A stretch of 64,000 bases of DNA from Nakamurella lactea DSM 19367 (GTDB lineage: Bacteria > Actinomycetota > Actinomycetes > Mycobacteriales > Nakamurellaceae), in contig NZ_AUFT01000020.1 of NCBI RefSeq assembly GCF_000426645.1, forward strand, positions 1 to 64,000, given 5' to 3'. A program made the translations under genes and the position numbers. A model generated the notes under the pieces. The model was not told where the DNA came from. It saw nothing but the letters and a program-made list of their open reading frames with translations, and ran no database searches. Below, piece after piece: positions 18,858-29,404 of the stretch. Position 1 is the stretch's first letter. Each line of letters begins with the position of its first letter.

Positions 18858-19601
18858 TCAGCTGCTCTGCTCGAGGGTGGCATCGAGGAAGGCCAGCGTC
18901 CGGTGCCAGGCGTCTTGTGCGACGCCGGCGTCGTAGGTGCCGGCGATGGTGTCGTTGAAGAATGCGTGGCCGACGGCCGGATACACCTTGGCGGTGAACT
19001 GGGCGCCGACGCCGGCCATCGAGCGCTCCAGATCCGGCAGCGAGGCCATCAGCCGCTCGTCCTGATCCCCGTAGAAAGCCAGTACCGGGCAGTGGATCTC
19101 GCCGACGGCCTCGGGCGGTGGGGGAGAGCCGTAGAACGGGACGGCGGCCTTCACCCGGTCGTCGGCCGCCGCCAGCGCGAAGGCGTACGTCCCGCCGAAA
19201 CAGAAGCCGACGACGGCGATCCGGCCGGCGACCCGGGAGTCGGCGGCCAGTTCGTCGACGGCGGCCGACAGCGACGCGACCGCCCATTGCGCGTATCCGG
19301 GCTCGTGGGTCGGAGCCATCGCCTCTCGCATCCGGGGCTGCGCCAGGGTCCGCTCCGCCGCATCTGACGAGCTGCGCAGCCGCTGCAGTTCGCCGCCGGT
19401 CTCGGGGGTGATGCCCACGCCGCTCAACAGATCGGGGGCGAGTACCAGGAAGCCGGCAGCGGCGAATCGGTCTGCCACGTCGATGACGTGATCGGCGAGC
19501 CCCCAGATCTCGTGGATCAGCACCAGCCCGCCGGCGCAGTCCCCGCTCGGCTCGGCGCAGTACGTGTGGACCTTCTCGTCCCCGACCTCGATCATCGTCA
19601 T
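18858..19601 (-). CDS. Dienelactone hydrolase-family protein
   Basis: A 247-aa alpha/beta hydrolase. The Cys nucleophile is in the elbow GFCFGG, the acid in YGDQDERL, and the His in VGHAFFND, the Cys-Asp-His triad of dienelactone hydrolases. HEIWGL near residue 33 carries the Glu that holds the Cys in the resting state. The start is taken at the ATG of MTMIEVGDEKV because the frame upstream is not conserved-looking. It is a single gene between the GH43 gene, which converges with it, and the S53 peptidase gene; no pathway partners are adjacent, so the substrate is unknown. Confidence 0.88.
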   Translation of the reverse strand: MTMIEVGDEKVHTYCAEPSGDCAGGLVLIHEIWGLADHVIDVADRFAAAGFLVLAPDLLSGVGITPETGGELQRLRSSSDAAERTLAQPRMREAMAPTHEPGYAQWAVASLSAAVDELAADSRVAGRIAVVGFCFGGTYAFALAAADDRVKAAVPFYGSPPPPEAVGEIHCPVLAFYGDQDERLMASLPDLERSMAGVGAQFTAKVYPAVGHAFFNDTIAGTYDAGVAQDAWHRTLAFLDATLEQSS

Positions 19602-19657
19602 GCCGTCATCGTGCCCGCGGGCCGTGCCCGCCGCCACCCGGCCCGGCTCGCGCAGCA

Positions 19658-19692
19658 ATGAGGGCGGTGGGCCACCGGCCCACCGCCCTCAT
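19658..19692. terminator. Perfect 16-bp stem terminator after the S53 peptidase gene
   Basis: ATGAGGGCGGTGGGCC pairs perfectly with GGCCCACCGCCCTCAT around an ACC loop. It begins 13 bp beyond the stop of the minus-strand peptidase gene and ends before the next minus-strand gene, insulating the two. Confidence 0.8.
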
Positions 19693-19705
19693 CGTTCCTG
19701 CGGGA

Positions 19706-22700
19706 CTACTTCTTGATCAACACCCAGTTCTTGGTCACGGTGGCACCGGCCACGACCTTGATCGTCGCCGTCTGCGGCTTGAAGCCGTCCTTGGCCACGA
19801 TCGCGGTCACCGGATTGTTCCGCTTGTCGATCCAGATGGCGTACGAGCCGTCAGCCTCGGTGGTGAGCGTGTAGCTCGCCGCCCAGCTGTCCAACTCGAC
19901 GGTGGCACCAGGGACCGGCACCGGGGCGCCGGACTTGTCCGTTGAGGTCACCGTACCGGCGATCTTGCCCCAGGTGTTCGGCGGCTTGACCGTCATGTTG
20001 ACCGCGATATTCGGCACCGAGTAAGGAGTATCAGTACCAAGGGTGACGGCCGCCGTGTAGACGCCCGGCTGGGCGATCGACGGATCGGCGGCATCGAGCA
20101 CCACCGTCACCTGTGCGGACGCGCCCGGGGCCAGCGTCAACTCCGTCGGAGTCTCCGACAGCCACGGAACATCGGTGCTGCCGCCCTGGTCGTAGCCGGC
20201 CAGCAACTGCACCGTCGAGACCGGCGGCGCACCGCTCGGGCCGGGGTTGCCCCCCACTGCATAGAACCCGAGCGCACCGTTACCGCGGTACAGCGCGGAG
20301 TTCAGGTTCGGCAGCGGTGTCCAGGCGTCCGCGGCCGGATCGTAAGCGTAGCCGATGTTGGTGATCGCCGATGAGTTGGCCGTCACCCCACCGGACACCA
20401 ACAGCTGACCGTTGGCCGCCACTGAGAACGACGCCCATAGATCGACCGGCAGGTCCGCAGCCGGCGACCAGGCGTCTGTCGCCGGGTCGTAGACGTAGGT
20501 CTTGGCGCTGGTCGCCGCGTCGGTGTTGCCACCGGCGCAGTAGATCTTTTCACCGATAGCGCCGCAGGCCTGCCAGGCGACAGCCTCCGGGTAGTTTGCG
20601 ACGGACGACCAGGAATCGGCGGACGCGTCGTACACCTGCACATCGGTGGAGCCACAGGAACTGGTGGCGCAGCCACCGACCAGATACAGCTTGCCGCCGA
20701 CCACCGCCCGGCCGGCCGCCGAGTGCGGCTTCGGATTCACCGCACCGAGCGACCAGGAATTGCCTGCCGGGTCGTACAGTTCCGTCTTGCCGTCCGGCGC
20801 TCCGGTCGGCCCCCAGCCACCGGTCCAGATGAACTGGTTGCCGATGAACGCACCCGCACCCGCTTCGCGCTTGTCGGTGGCCGAGGCCAACTTTTCCCAG
20901 CTCGCGCCCTGCGGGTCGTAGGCGTACAGATCGTTGGTGTCGTCCGATCCGTTGTAGCCGCCGACTGAGTAGACCTTCCCGTTGCCGAAGGCCGCGGAGC
21001 TGTCCATGATCGCCACCGGATAGTTGGCGACGTTCTGCCAGGCATCGGCGCTCGGGCCGACCTGGTTGGGGACAACAGCTTTCGCTCCCGAGGTCGCGAC
21101 CCTGCCCAACTTCGCCGCACGTGCCTTCGCCGACCCGTTGAACACCGTCGTCTTGACGGTCTGGGCCGGTGCCCCGGTCCTGCTGGCCATCACGAAGCCG
21201 CCGGAACCTTCGCCGACCTTAACGGTCGCCGGCAACCCGCCGGTGTTGGTGACCGTCAACGCCTGCCGCTTGCTGCCGCCCCACCTGATCGTCTTATTGA
21301 TCTCGGTGGGGGTGACGGCGATCTGCCCGGCCTTCAGCGTGAAGTCCTGTCGGGTGCTCAGGTTCGCCCGAACGTTTGGGCTGGCCTTCGCGTCGGCGTA
21401 GGCACTCTTGCCGGCCGTGAACGGCTGTGCGCCGGTGATAGTGGAGAACAGCCAGTAGTAGCCGTCACCGACCGCGGGGTCACCGGTCGGACCGGTGGTG
21501 GCGGTGATCGCCGGATCGGTGTCACTGGTCACCTTGGCGCCCTTGACGAACCCGTTGGTGTTGGCGTCGTTCACCACACCGGACAGCAGGCCGCCATGGG
21601 TCGGGACCGCCTTGCGGTTGCCGACAAAGACGTTGTCGACCTCCCAATAGTAGGCGAACGAGCCGGTGTAGTGGAACCGGACTTCGACGTTCGCGGTCTT
21701 CGCTGCGTCACCGAGTCCGACCTTCACGTGGCCGGATTGCGCCTTACTGTTGACGGTGAACACCTGCGACCAGGTGGTTCCACCGTCGGTGGACACCTCG
21801 ACCGTGCCGTTGGACGTGGTAAACGGCCGGAAGTACGAGTCGAACTCCAGCGTAGGACCGGTCGCAGCCGAGAGGTCGTACCCCGGACTGTTCAGGTACG
21901 AATCCTGGTTCTTTCCCGAACCCGACGCGTCCGAATCGATGATCGCGAAACCGCCGTCTCCGCCGGTCAGATTGCCACGCTTCTTGATGTCGGTGAACGT
22001 CCATCCGGGATCCTTCAAGTCAGTCACCGACCAACCTGCCGGAGCTGATGTGCCGTCAAAGGTCTCGGTGCTGCCGGCTTCCTGGAAGGTGTAGCCCGTG
22101 ACTGTGTCCAGCGAGGTGTCCACCTTCATCGACACGTTCACGCTGCGGTCGGCGCCGCCGACCTTCACCGACTTCGTCACCGGCAGGTAGCCCGGAACGA
22201 CGGGGGTGAAGGTGAAGTCGTACGTCCCGCCCTGCGGCAGGTCGACGGCGTAGGTGCCGTCGTACGGGTCGGTGTAGATCGGCCCGCCCGGAGCACCGGA
22301 GATGGTGATCATCGAGTACAGCGGATAGCCATGACCCGAACCGTCCTTCACCTGACCGGTCACCGACCGGCTGGGCACCGTTGCCAGGGCAACATTGACG
22401 GCGATCGAGCCGCCGTCGGTCACCACGACACCGGTCTTGGTCACCGACTTGTAGCCGTAGGCGGAGAACGTCACCGAGTAGCTGCCCGGCTCGACACTGA
22501 GCGAGTAGGTGCCGTCATCGGCGGTGGTGGCGCTGCCCTTCTCGGCGATCTCCACCTTGACGCCGGCCAGCGGATCGCCGCTGGCCTTGTCGGTGACGGT
22601 TCCGGTGACCTCGCCGTGCGGACCACTACCGAATGCCGAGATGCCGTTCGGGGTACCGATTCCGGTCGGCCCGTCGAATCCGGCGCCGGCGGTGCACAGG

Positions 22701-23959
22701 TAGCTGGGGGTGCAGGTTCCGTTCATTCCGGCGGTGACGTCGAAGAAGGCGTCCTGCTTCGCGTACGGGTAGGCGTTCGGGTAGCTGTCGGCCGCCGGCT
22801 TACCGGCCAGCGCGTAGATGCCCGAGATGAGCGGGGCGGACAGACTGGTGCCGCCGTACTGTCCCCACTCTCCGCCGGCGTAGGTGTAGTACACCGACAG
22901 CCCGGTCTCCGGGTCGGCGACCGCGCTGACGTCGGCGACGGTGCGCTTGGCGCATCCGGTGTCCGGCTGGCCGGGAACCTTGTCGAAGACGATCGAGCAT
23001 CCACTACCCGGGCCACCGTAGCTGTTGTGCCACACCGATTCCGTCCATCCGCGGCTGCTGGTGTCCTTCACCAGGCTGGTGCCGCCGACGGAGGTGACGT
23101 GATTGGACGAGGCCGGGAAGGAGACCCCGTAGTCGTCGTCGCCGGAGCTGGCGACGATGGCCACGCCCGGATGGTCGTAGTATTGCGCGTCCACCGGGAG
23201 CAGGGAATCGTCCTCACCGCTGCCGGGGGAACTGTCGTATCCGGTGCCGTAGCTGTTGTTCACTACTTCGGCGCCTTGGGCCACGGCCTGATTGACGGCC
23301 TCACCGAGATCGGTGAAGTTCGCCGAGTCGGCGACCACGAGCACGATGTTGGCGTTCGGTGCGACCGCAGTGATCGCGTCGACGTCCAGCGCGGCCTCAC
23401 CGGCCCAACCGGCGTCGGCGGACGGGTAGTCGGTACCACCGCGCTGATCGACCTTCTTGAACTGGCCTTCGGCCAGTGGTGCCAGGCCGAACGTCTCCCG
23501 GTAGTGCGCCAGGTCGGCCTCGGCCGTCGGCGCGTCATAGGCAACGACAGCGGCGATGGTGCGCCCGGCGCCACCGTTGTCCGGCAGCTTGTAGGCGTCG
23601 CGGACGTCGGCCGGCGACAACCCGGTCGGCGCCGGCGACATCGGGACGAGCCCGTCGCGTTCCATCACCATGCCGAAGCAGCGGGCCTCGTTCTTGGCGA
23701 CGGTGGTATCGCACAGTGCCTTCGCGGACTTCTTCGCCGGTCCGGTGGTGGCCACCGGAAGCGTTGCAGCGGCGGCACTCTCGGCCGCCGGGCCACCTCC
23801 GGGTGCTGCCACGGCCGCACCCGCGGGCGCGACGGCGATGGTGCTCACCGTCAACGCGAACGCCGCGGACGCTGCGGTGATCCACCGAGTTCGTCCGCGG
23901 CGTCGAATGCCGGCTTCTCTGTTCACTTCCGTGCTGCGATGCCAGAGGTTTCTCTGCAT
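19706..23959 (-). CDS. Very large secreted S53 (sedolisin-type) peptidase with CarboxypepD-like, MAM-like and kelch regions
   Basis: A 1417-aa exported protein. The ATG follows a GGGGAGAA ribosome site and starts a long signal peptide (arginine-rich n-region, hydrophobic core to about residue 50). The sedolisin domain covers about 55-440: the Glu and Asp lie in GWAGEAALDVDAI (about 185), the oxyanion Asp in ASSGDDDYG (about 273), and the Ser in GGTSLSAPLISG (about 371). Sedolisins are acid peptidases. Next are two CarboxypepD-like beta domains (about 447-617, with DDGTYSLSVEPGSYSVTF), a MAM/lectin-like domain (about 633-790), and a kelch-type propeller (about 965-1260) with repeated YDPATDAWSP motifs. 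A last CarboxypepD-like domain lies near the C terminus. No cell-wall anchor is seen. It is monocistronic. Confidence 0.9.
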   Translation of the reverse strand: MQRNLWHRSTEVNREAGIRRRGRTRWITAASAAFALTVSTIAVAPAGAAVAAPGGGPAAESAAAATLPVATTGPAKKSAKALCDTTVAKNEARCFGMVMERDGLVPMSPAPTGLSPADVRDAYKLPDNGGAGRTIAAVVAYDAPTAEADLAHYRETFGLAPLAEGQFKKVDQRGGTDYPSADAGWAGEAALDVDAITAVAPNANIVLVVADSANFTDLGEAVNQAVAQGAEVVNNSYGTGYDSSPGSGEDDSLLPVDAQYYDHPGVAIVASSGDDDYGVSFPASSNHVTSVGGTSLVKDTSSRGWTESVWHNSYGGPGSGCSIVFDKVPGQPDTGCAKRTVADVSAVADPETGLSVYYTYAGGEWGQYGGTSLSAPLISGIYALAGKPAADSYPNAYPYAKQDAFFDVTAGMNGTCTPSYLCTAGAGFDGPTGIGTPNGISAFGSGPHGEVTGTVTDKASGDPLAGVKVEIAEKGSATTADDGTYSLSVEPGSYSVTFSAYGYKSVTKTGVVVTDGGSIAVNVALATVPSRSVTGQVKDGSGHGYPLYSMITISGAPGGPIYTDPYDGTYAVDLPQGGTYDFTFTPVVPGYLPVTKSVKVGGADRSVNVSMKVDTSLDTVTGYTFQEAGSTETFDGTSAPAGWSVTDLKDPGWTFTDIKKRGNLTGGDGGFAIIDSDASGSGKNQDSYLNSPGYDLSAATGPTLEFDSYFRPFTTSNGTVEVSTDGGTTWSQVFTVNSKAQSGHVKVGLGDAAKTANVEVRFHYTGSFAYYWEVDNVFVGNRKAVPTHGGLLSGVVNDANTNGFVKGAKVTSDTDPAITATTGPTGDPAVGDGYYWLFSTITGAQPFTAGKSAYADAKASPNVRANLSTRQDFTLKAGQIAVTPTEINKTIRWGGSKRQALTVTNTGGLPATVKVGEGSGGFVMASRTGAPAQTVKTTVFNGSAKARAAKLGRVATSGAKAVVPNQVGPSADAWQNVANYPVAIMDSSAAFGNGKVYSVGGYNGSDDTNDLYAYDPQGASWEKLASATDKREAGAGAFIGNQFIWTGGWGPTGAPDGKTELYDPAGNSWSLGAVNPKPHSAAGRAVVGGKLYLVGGCATSSCGSTDVQVYDASADSWSSVANYPEAVAWQACGAIGEKIYCAGGNTDAATSAKTYVYDPATDAWSPAADLPVDLWASFSVAANGQLLVSGGVTANSSAITNIGYAYDPAADAWTPLPNLNSALYRGNGALGFYAVGGNPGPSGAPPVSTVQLLAGYDQGGSTDVPWLSETPTELTLAPGASAQVTVVLDAADPSIAQPGVYTAAVTLGTDTPYSVPNIAVNMTVKPPNTWGKIAGTVTSTDKSGAPVPVPGATVELDSWAASYTLTTEADGSYAIWIDKRNNPVTAIVAKDGFKPQTATIKVVAGATVTKNWVLIKK

Positions 23960-24035
23960 CGGTTCTCCCCTCACTCTCGCCTCCGCGCCCGACGCGCGAC
24001 ACGACCGGGTCCCGGTCGCCGACGATGTGCACAGG

Positions 24036-24064
24036 ACTTTTCGCCCCGGAGTTAGGGGTGTCAA
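24036..24064 (-). promoter_or_regulatory. Possible promoter of the S53 peptidase gene
   Basis: On the minus strand TTGACA (24064-24059) is followed after 17 bp by AAAAGT (24041-24036). The -35 is perfect and the spacing ideal but the -10 is poor. It would give a leader of about 70 bases before the ATG at 23959. Confidence 0.4.
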
Positions 24065-24428
24065 TAGTTACCCAAGGCGATGAGAGATGCGTGGGAAATG
24101 TTCACCCGGTCGGGTCGAGGTCGATCACTCTGCGAACCGGTGACACGCCGGATGCCATTGCAACGCCATGTGTTTGCCTACCGGCGGGTAGTCGATGGGT
24201 GGCCCATCCCGGGAACCGGATGGGGTGACCCGGCGGGAACGACGAGTTACCGTCGGCAACTTTCGGCGGAGCGGTTGCCCCGGCACGACCCGGTTGCGCC
24301 TGAGTGGCTGTGGGATGGAGCAGGGCTGATCGGGTGGACGGCTGACCCATCTGCGCAGGGTTGCGTGAAGGGAAATCGTTGTCGGAATGTTGCTCCCGTG
24401 GCGCCCGAATTCGCGGTCTCCGGGTATA

Positions 24429-24467
24429 GCGAGAGGGCGGCTCCGGACCCCGGAACCGCCCTCTCGC
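24429..24467. terminator. kgd terminator hairpin
   Basis: GCGAGAGGGCGG pairs with CCGCCCTCTCGC, and inside it TCCGG pairs with CCGGA around ACC, with one mismatch between the two stems. It starts 18 bp past the kgd stop on the minus strand. Confidence 0.8.
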
Positions 24468-24484
24468 CTTGCTGTCGACACCGG

Positions 24485-27400
24485 TCAGTCGGCGAACGCC
24501 CCGGCGATCACGGCCGCCTGCTCGACCTCGTGGACCCGGCTGGACCCGGCCGACGGTGCGGCCATCGCCCGACGGGACACCCGGCGCAGGCCGGCCAGTT
24601 CCGGCATCATCTCCGGCAGGGCCAGCGCCAGGAAGGTCCAGGCGCCCTGGTTCGCCGGCTCCTCCTGCACCCAGCGGACGTCGCTGACGCCCTCGTATGC
24701 GCCCAGGATGTGCGAGAGCTTGCGCCGGGGGACCGGGTACAGCTGCTCGAGCCGGACGATCGCGGTGTCGGTGATGCCCTGCTTGTGCCGGTAGGCGTCC
24801 AGCTCGTAGTAGAGCTTTCCCGACGTGAGCAGCACCCGACGGATTTTGGACGGGTCGGCATCGGTCGTGTCCGGCAGCACCGACTCGAACTTGCCCTCGG
24901 TGAAGTCCTCGACGGACGAGACCGCAGCCTTGTTGCGCAGCATGGACTTCGGGGTGAACACCACCATCGGCCGGTGCACACCGTCGAGCACGTGCCGGCG
25001 TACCAGGTGGAAGTAGTTCGCCGGGGTCGACGGCACCGCGACGGTCATCGAGCCCTCGGCGCACAGTTGCAGGAACCGCTCGATCCTGCCCGACGTGTGG
25101 TCGGGTCCCTGGCCCTCGTGCCCGTGCGGCAGCAGCAGCACTACCCCGGACTGCTGGCCCCACTTGGCTTCTCCGGACGAGAGGTACTCGTCGATCACCG
25201 ACTGCGCACCGTTCACGAAGTCGCCGAACTGTGCCTCCCAGAGCACCAGCGCCTCGCGGTTGGCAACCGAATAGCCGTACTCGAAGCCGAGGGCCGCATA
25301 CTCGGTGAGCGCCGAGTCGTAGACCAGGAACTTGCCCTGCTCGTCGGACACGTGTTGCAGCGGAATGTATTCGGCACCGGTATTGCGATCGATCAGCACC
25401 GAGTGACGTTGCACGAAGGTTCCCCGCCTGGTGTCCTGTCCGGACAATCGCACCAGCCGGCCGTTCATCGCGATCGAGCCGAGTGCCAGCAGTTCGCCGA
25501 ACGCCCAGTCGATGCCGCCGCTGCGGGACATCTCCACCCGGCGGTCCAGCACCGTCTTGACCCGCGGGTGCGGGGTGAAGCCCTCGGGGAAGGCGAGGTG
25601 CGCATCGGCGATCCGCTGCACAACGGACGCGCTCACAGCGGTCTCGACCTTCGGCGGGATCGGCTGCTCCTCCTCGATGGTCGGGGAGGCGACGGCTACC
25701 GCCTTCTCCAGTTCCCTGACCTCGTTGAAGACCCGTTCCAACTGTTGGTGATAGTCGCGCAGCGCTTCCTCGGCGTCCTGCTCGGACAGATCGCCGCGGG
25801 CGATCAGTGCCTCGGTGTAGATCTTCCGCACGGAGCGCTTCCCGTCGATGATCTGGTACATCAACGGGTTCGTCATCGAGGGATCGTCACCCTCGTTGTG
25901 CCCGCGGCGGCGGTAGCAGATCAGGTCGATCACCACGTCCTGGCGGAACGTCTCGCGGTAGTCGACGGCCAGTTGCGCCGCCCAGACGGCCGCCTCCGGG
26001 TCGTCCCCGTTCACGTGCAGGATCGGCGCCTGGATCATCTTCGCCACGTCGGTGGAGTACTCGCTGGACCGTGAGTACTCCGGAGCGGTGGTGAAACCGA
26101 CCTGGTTGTTGATGATCACGTGCACGGTGCCGCCGGTGCGATACCCGCGCAGCAGCGACAGGTTCAGCGTCTCGGCGACCACACCCTGACCGGCGAAGGC
26201 GGCGTCGCCGTGGATCATCAGCGGCATCACGGTGAAGCCGCCCTGGCCGCGGTTGAGCATGTCCTGCTTGGCCCTGACCACGCCCTCCAACACCGGGTCG
26301 ACGACCTCCAGGTGCGACGGGTTGGCCACCAGCGACACGACCACCTCGTTGCCGCCGACCGGGTTCACGTATTTGCCCTCGGCGCCGAGGTGGTACTTCA
26401 CGTCACCGGAGCCGTGTGCCTGGCCCGGATCCAAATTGCCCTCGAACTCGCGGAAGACCTGGGAGTACGGCTTGCCGACGATGTTCGCCAGCACGTTCAG
26501 CCGGCCACGGTGGGCCATCCCGATGACGATCTCGTCGAGGTCGTACTCGGCGCCCTTGCCCAGGATCGCGTCGAGCATCGCGATCACCGTCTCGCCGCCC
26601 TCCAGCGAGAAGCGCTTCTGGCCGATGTACTTGGTCTGCAGGAAGGTCTCGAACGCCTCGGCGGCGTTCAGTCGACCGAGGATGTATTTCTGTTGATCGA
26701 CGGACGGCTTGCTGCGCGGTGTCTCCACCCGCTCCTGGACCCAGCGGCGCTGCACCGGATCCTGGATGTGCATGTACTCGACGCCGACGGTGCGGCAGTA
26801 CGAGTCGCGCAACACGCCCAGCACGTTGCGCAGTTTCATGTACTGCTGGCCGTTGAACCCACCGACCGGGAACTCGCGCTCGAGGTCCCAGAGGGTGAGC
26901 CCGTGGCTCAGCACGTCCAGGTCCGGGTGCCGGCGCTGGCGGTAGTTCAGCGGGTCGGTGTCGGCCATCAGGTGCCCGCGGGTGCGGTAGGCGTCGATCA
27001 GCTCGAGCACCTTGGCCGTCTTGTCGACGTCACGGCCGGCTCCGGACCGGATGTCCTGCACCCAGCGGACCGGCTCGTAAGGCACCCGCAGCGAGGCGAA
27101 CACCTCGTCGTAGAAGCCGTCCTCGCCCAGCAGCAGGCCATGGATGCGCTTGAGGAACTCGCCCGACTCGGCACCCTGGATGATCCGGTGGTCGTAGGTC
27201 GAAGTGAGCGTCATGATCTTGGAGACACCCAGCTCGGCGATGGTGCGCTCGCTGGCGCCGGCGAACTCGGCCGGGTACTCCATCGCGCCGACGCCGATGA
27301 TCGCCCCCTGGCCGGACATCAGCCGCGGCACCGAGTGCACGGTGCCGATGCCGCCGGGGTTGGTCAGCGACATGGTGGTGCCGGCGTAGTCGTCGGCCGT

Positions 27401-28324
27401 CAGCTCGCCGCGACGCGCCTTGCCGACCACGGCCTCGTAGGCCGCCCAGAACTGGGTGAAGGTCATCGTCTCGCTGCCCTTGATGGGCAGCACGACCAGC
27501 GAACGCTGGCCGTTCTTGCCGGGCAGGTCGATGGCCAGCCCGAGGTTCAGGCGGGCCGGGGTGACGATCTGCGGCTTGCCGTCGGTCTCGGCGTAGTGCC
27601 GGTTCATGTTCGGGTAGTCGGCGGCGGCCTTGACGATCGCGTACCCGATCAGGTGGGTGAACGAGATCTTCCCCGCGCGGTTCCGCTTGAGGAAGTTGTT
27701 GATGACGATCCGGTTGTCGCTGATCAGCTTGGCCGGCACGGCCCGGACGCTGGTGGCGGTCGGAATCTCCAGCGAGGCCGTCATGTTCTTGGCGACCGCG
27801 GCCGCGATGCCCCGAATCGGTGCCCGGGTCTCGGTGGGCGCGGCCTTCGCGTCCTGCTCCGCCTTCTTGGCGACCTTGGCGTCGAAGGCGGCCTTCGCAT
27901 CGTCCGGAGTGGCGGTGGTGCGCTTCGCCGGCGCGGCCGGCTGGGTCGCGGCCGTCTTCGGAGCGGTGGGGGCCGCGGCGGCCTTCGGCGCTGCGGCCTC
28001 CGGTGCTGCGGCCTCCGGTGCTGCAGCGGCGCCGCCGGCTGACGTGCCGGCCCGGTTCGGTGGCGGCGGTGGCGGCGGGGTGGCCTGACGGCCCGGGGCG
28101 CCGTTGCCGGCCACCGCGGCCGCGGCCGGCGGGTCCGCCGTCGCGGCCGGTTGATCTGCAGTCGGGGTGGACACCGGCGCGTCGCCGCCGTTCATATCCG
28201 CAAAGTAGTCGCGCCAGATCTGGTCAACGCTGTTCGGGTCGGCGAGGTACTCGCGGTACTTCTCCTCGACGAACCAGTCGTTGGGTCCGAATTCCGGCAC
28301 TGTGGTCGACGACTGTGACGACAC
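24485..28324 (-). CDS. kgd: Multifunctional 2-oxoglutarate decarboxylase / dehydrogenase E1 with fused succinyltransferase (E2) domain
   Basis: A 1279-aa TCA-cycle enzyme of the actinobacterial Kgd (OdhA) type. The GTG start at 28324 follows a GAGGAG ribosome site and gives the family N-terminal motif [20 protein letters not shown] Pro/Ala-rich linker (about 40-150, with [15 protein letters not shown]) takes the place of a lipoyl domain. The E2 catalytic domain follows (about 175-410, catalytic [16 protein letters not shown]). The ThDP-dependent E1 covers about 415-1275, with [30 protein letters not shown] and [11 protein letters not shown]. It feeds succinyl transfer with a separate lipoyl E2 and E3 not present here. 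Mycobacterial Kgd is controlled by the FHA protein GarA; whether that applies here is inference. Monocistronic. Confidence 0.96.
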   Translation of the reverse strand: MSSQSSTTVPEFGPNDWFVEEKYREYLADPNSVDQIWRDYFADMNGGDAPVSTPTADQPAATADPPAAAAVAGNGAPGRQATPPPPPPPNRAGTSAGGAAAAPEAAAPEAAAPKAAAAPTAPKTAATQPAAPAKRTTATPDDAKAAFDAKVAKKAEQDAKAAPTETRAPIRGIAAAVAKNMTASLEIPTATSVRAVPAKLISDNRIVINNFLKRNRAGKISFTHLIGYAIVKAAADYPNMNRHYAETDGKPQIVTPARLNLGLAIDLPGKNGQRSLVVLPIKGSETMTFTQFWAAYEAVVGKARRGELTADDYAGTTMSLTNPGGIGTVHSVPRLMSGQGAIIGVGAMEYPAEFAGASERTIAELGVSKIMTLTSTYDHRIIQGAESGEFLKRIHGLLLGEDGFYDEVFASLRVPYEPVRWVQDIRSGAGRDVDKTAKVLELIDAYRTRGHLMADTDPLNYRQRRHPDLDVLSHGLTLWDLEREFPVGGFNGQQYMKLRNVLGVLRDSYCRTVGVEYMHIQDPVQRRWVQERVETPRSKPSVDQQKYILGRLNAAEAFETFLQTKYIGQKRFSLEGGETVIAMLDAILGKGAEYDLDEIVIGMAHRGRLNVLANIVGKPYSQVFREFEGNLDPGQAHGSGDVKYHLGAEGKYVNPVGGNEVVVSLVANPSHLEVVDPVLEGVVRAKQDMLNRGQGGFTVMPLMIHGDAAFAGQGVVAETLNLSLLRGYRTGGTVHVIINNQVGFTTAPEYSRSSEYSTDVAKMIQAPILHVNGDDPEAAVWAAQLAVDYRETFRQDVVIDLICYRRRGHNEGDDPSMTNPLMYQIIDGKRSVRKIYTEALIARGDLSEQDAEEALRDYHQQLERVFNEVRELEKAVAVASPTIEEEQPIPPKVETAVSASVVQRIADAHLAFPEGFTPHPRVKTVLDRRVEMSRSGGIDWAFGELLALGSIAMNGRLVRLSGQDTRRGTFVQRHSVLIDRNTGAEYIPLQHVSDEQGKFLVYDSALTEYAALGFEYGYSVANREALVLWEAQFGDFVNGAQSVIDEYLSSGEAKWGQQSGVVLLLPHGHEGQGPDHTSGRIERFLQLCAEGSMTVAVPSTPANYFHLVRRHVLDGVHRPMVVFTPKSMLRNKAAVSSVEDFTEGKFESVLPDTTDADPSKIRRVLLTSGKLYYELDAYRHKQGITDTAIVRLEQLYPVPRRKLSHILGAYEGVSDVRWVQEEPANQGAWTFLALALPEMMPELAGLRRVSRRAMAAPSAGSSRVHEVEQAAVIAGAFAD

Positions 28325-28557
28325 GGTCGCTCCTCGCCTGCTCTCTTGCTCTCCCGGCCCGCGGGGACCGATGGTTGAACTGTCACCCGACGGCTCCCAG
28401 GCTAGCCCTTTCGAGGGAATCTGTGGGCAGCGGCCCAGGCGGGTCGAGCCGGGGAAAATGCTCTGTTGACGAACGGTGACGCGAACCCCGTCCATGGCCC
28501 GCGATCTCAGGGAGTTCCCCGATGCGGCGGGCGGCCCCGAACGGCAGGGTGGGTGCC

Positions 28558-29376
28558 ATGACTGACCATCCGTTTCGCTTCGGAATCGTCGGCGGGCAAC
28601 TCGAACCGGCCGAGGCCATCGTCGCCACTGCCAGAGGGTTGGAGAGTCGGGGCTACGACATCCTGCTGATCCCGGACACCCTGCGAACCGTTGCCCCAGG
28701 CATCGGCTGTGCGGTCGCCGCCGCCGGGACCTCGACGCTGCGGGTCGGCACGCACGTCCTCTCGGCGCCGAACCGTACCCCCGGACTGGTGGCGGTCGAG
28801 ACCGTCAGTCTGCACGCCGTCAGCGGCGGGCGGTTCGAACTGGGCATCGGCGCCGGCCGTCCGGGAGCGGACCGCGACGCCGCGGCGTTGGGCATGCCGT
28901 TCGGCTCGGCGGCGGAGCGGATCGGCCGGCTGGAGCAGACCATCGAGGCGGTCCGCGAACAGGCACCCGAGGTGCCGATCATGGTGGCGGCGCGCGGGCC
29001 GAAAATGCTCGCGATCGCCGCCAGGACGGCCGACGCGGTGACGATGGGCGTGCCGCCGGCGACCGGGCCGGACGGCCTGGCCGCGGTGGTGCGGACCCTG
29101 CGGGAGCAGGCGGGCGAGCGGATCGATCAGATCGAATTGGCCCAGAACCTGCTGGCAGTCGGCGACGAGGTCCCGCCATGGGTACTGCAGTACGCCGGCA
29201 CGGATCTGGCCGGGCTCAGATCGGTGGGCTCCGTTGCCCTGTTGTCCGGCACGCCGGTCGAGATGGCGGCCGTGCTGCGCCGCCGACGGGACGAGCTGGG
29301 CATCTCCTACTTCTCGACCAGCCTGGCCTTCGCCGACGCGCTGGCGCCGGTGGTGGAGTTGCTCGCCGGGACCTGA
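28558..29376 (+). CDS. LLM-class (luciferase-like), probably F420-dependent oxidoreductase
   Basis: A 272-aa TIM-barrel protein of the luciferase-like monooxygenase superfamily. It begins [20 protein letters not shown]. It continues [49 protein letters not shown] and [16 protein letters not shown], the typical strand pattern of F420-dependent members. In actinobacteria this subgroup mostly uses F420 rather than FMN, but the cofactor is not proven here. The chosen ATG gives a standard N terminus; an upstream GTG-type extension is unlikely. The FAD oxidoreductase gene follows after 28 bp, so they are probably co-transcribed. Confidence 0.86.
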   Translation: MTDHPFRFGIVGGQLEPAEAIVATARGLESRGYDILLIPDTLRTVAPGIGCAVAAAGTSTLRVGTHVLSAPNRTPGLVAVETVSLHAVSGGRFELGIGAGRPGADRDAAALGMPFGSAAERIGRLEQTIEAVREQAPEVPIMVAARGPKMLAIAARTADAVTMGVPPATGPDGLAAVVRTLREQAGERIDQIELAQNLLAVGDEVPPWVLQYAGTDLAGLRSVGSVALLSGTPVEMAAVLRRRRDELGISYFSTSLAFADALAPVVELLAGT

Positions 29377-29404
29377 CCGGTCGGCCGGTGGCAGGATCTG
29401 CCTG

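Larger units (their letters stand above)
23960..24484. other. 525-bp intergenic region between kgd and the S53 peptidase gene
   Basis: This gap has no supported gene. It holds the kgd terminator (24429-24467), a possible peptidase promoter (24036-24064) and two adjacent small hairpins: CTACCGGCGGGTAG (24178-24191) and GATGGG/CCCATC (24194-24208). A G-rich stretch follows. The hairpins are over 200 bp upstream of the peptidase start, so a structured 5' leader is possible only if transcription starts beyond 24210. I see no match to a known riboswitch. Confidence 0.5.

Noticed and set aside
24178-24300. c-di-AMP (ydaO-type) riboswitch on the plus strand
   Set aside because: Only a short GGGAACC...GGGGTGA stretch resembles the motif, the conserved 3' half is missing, and no plus-strand gene lies downstream for 4 kb.
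27950-28050. DNA repeat in the kgd gene
   Set aside because: The repeated GCGGCCTCCGGTGCT-type sequence encodes an Ala/Pro/Glu/Lys-rich flexible linker typical of Kgd and is not an independent element.
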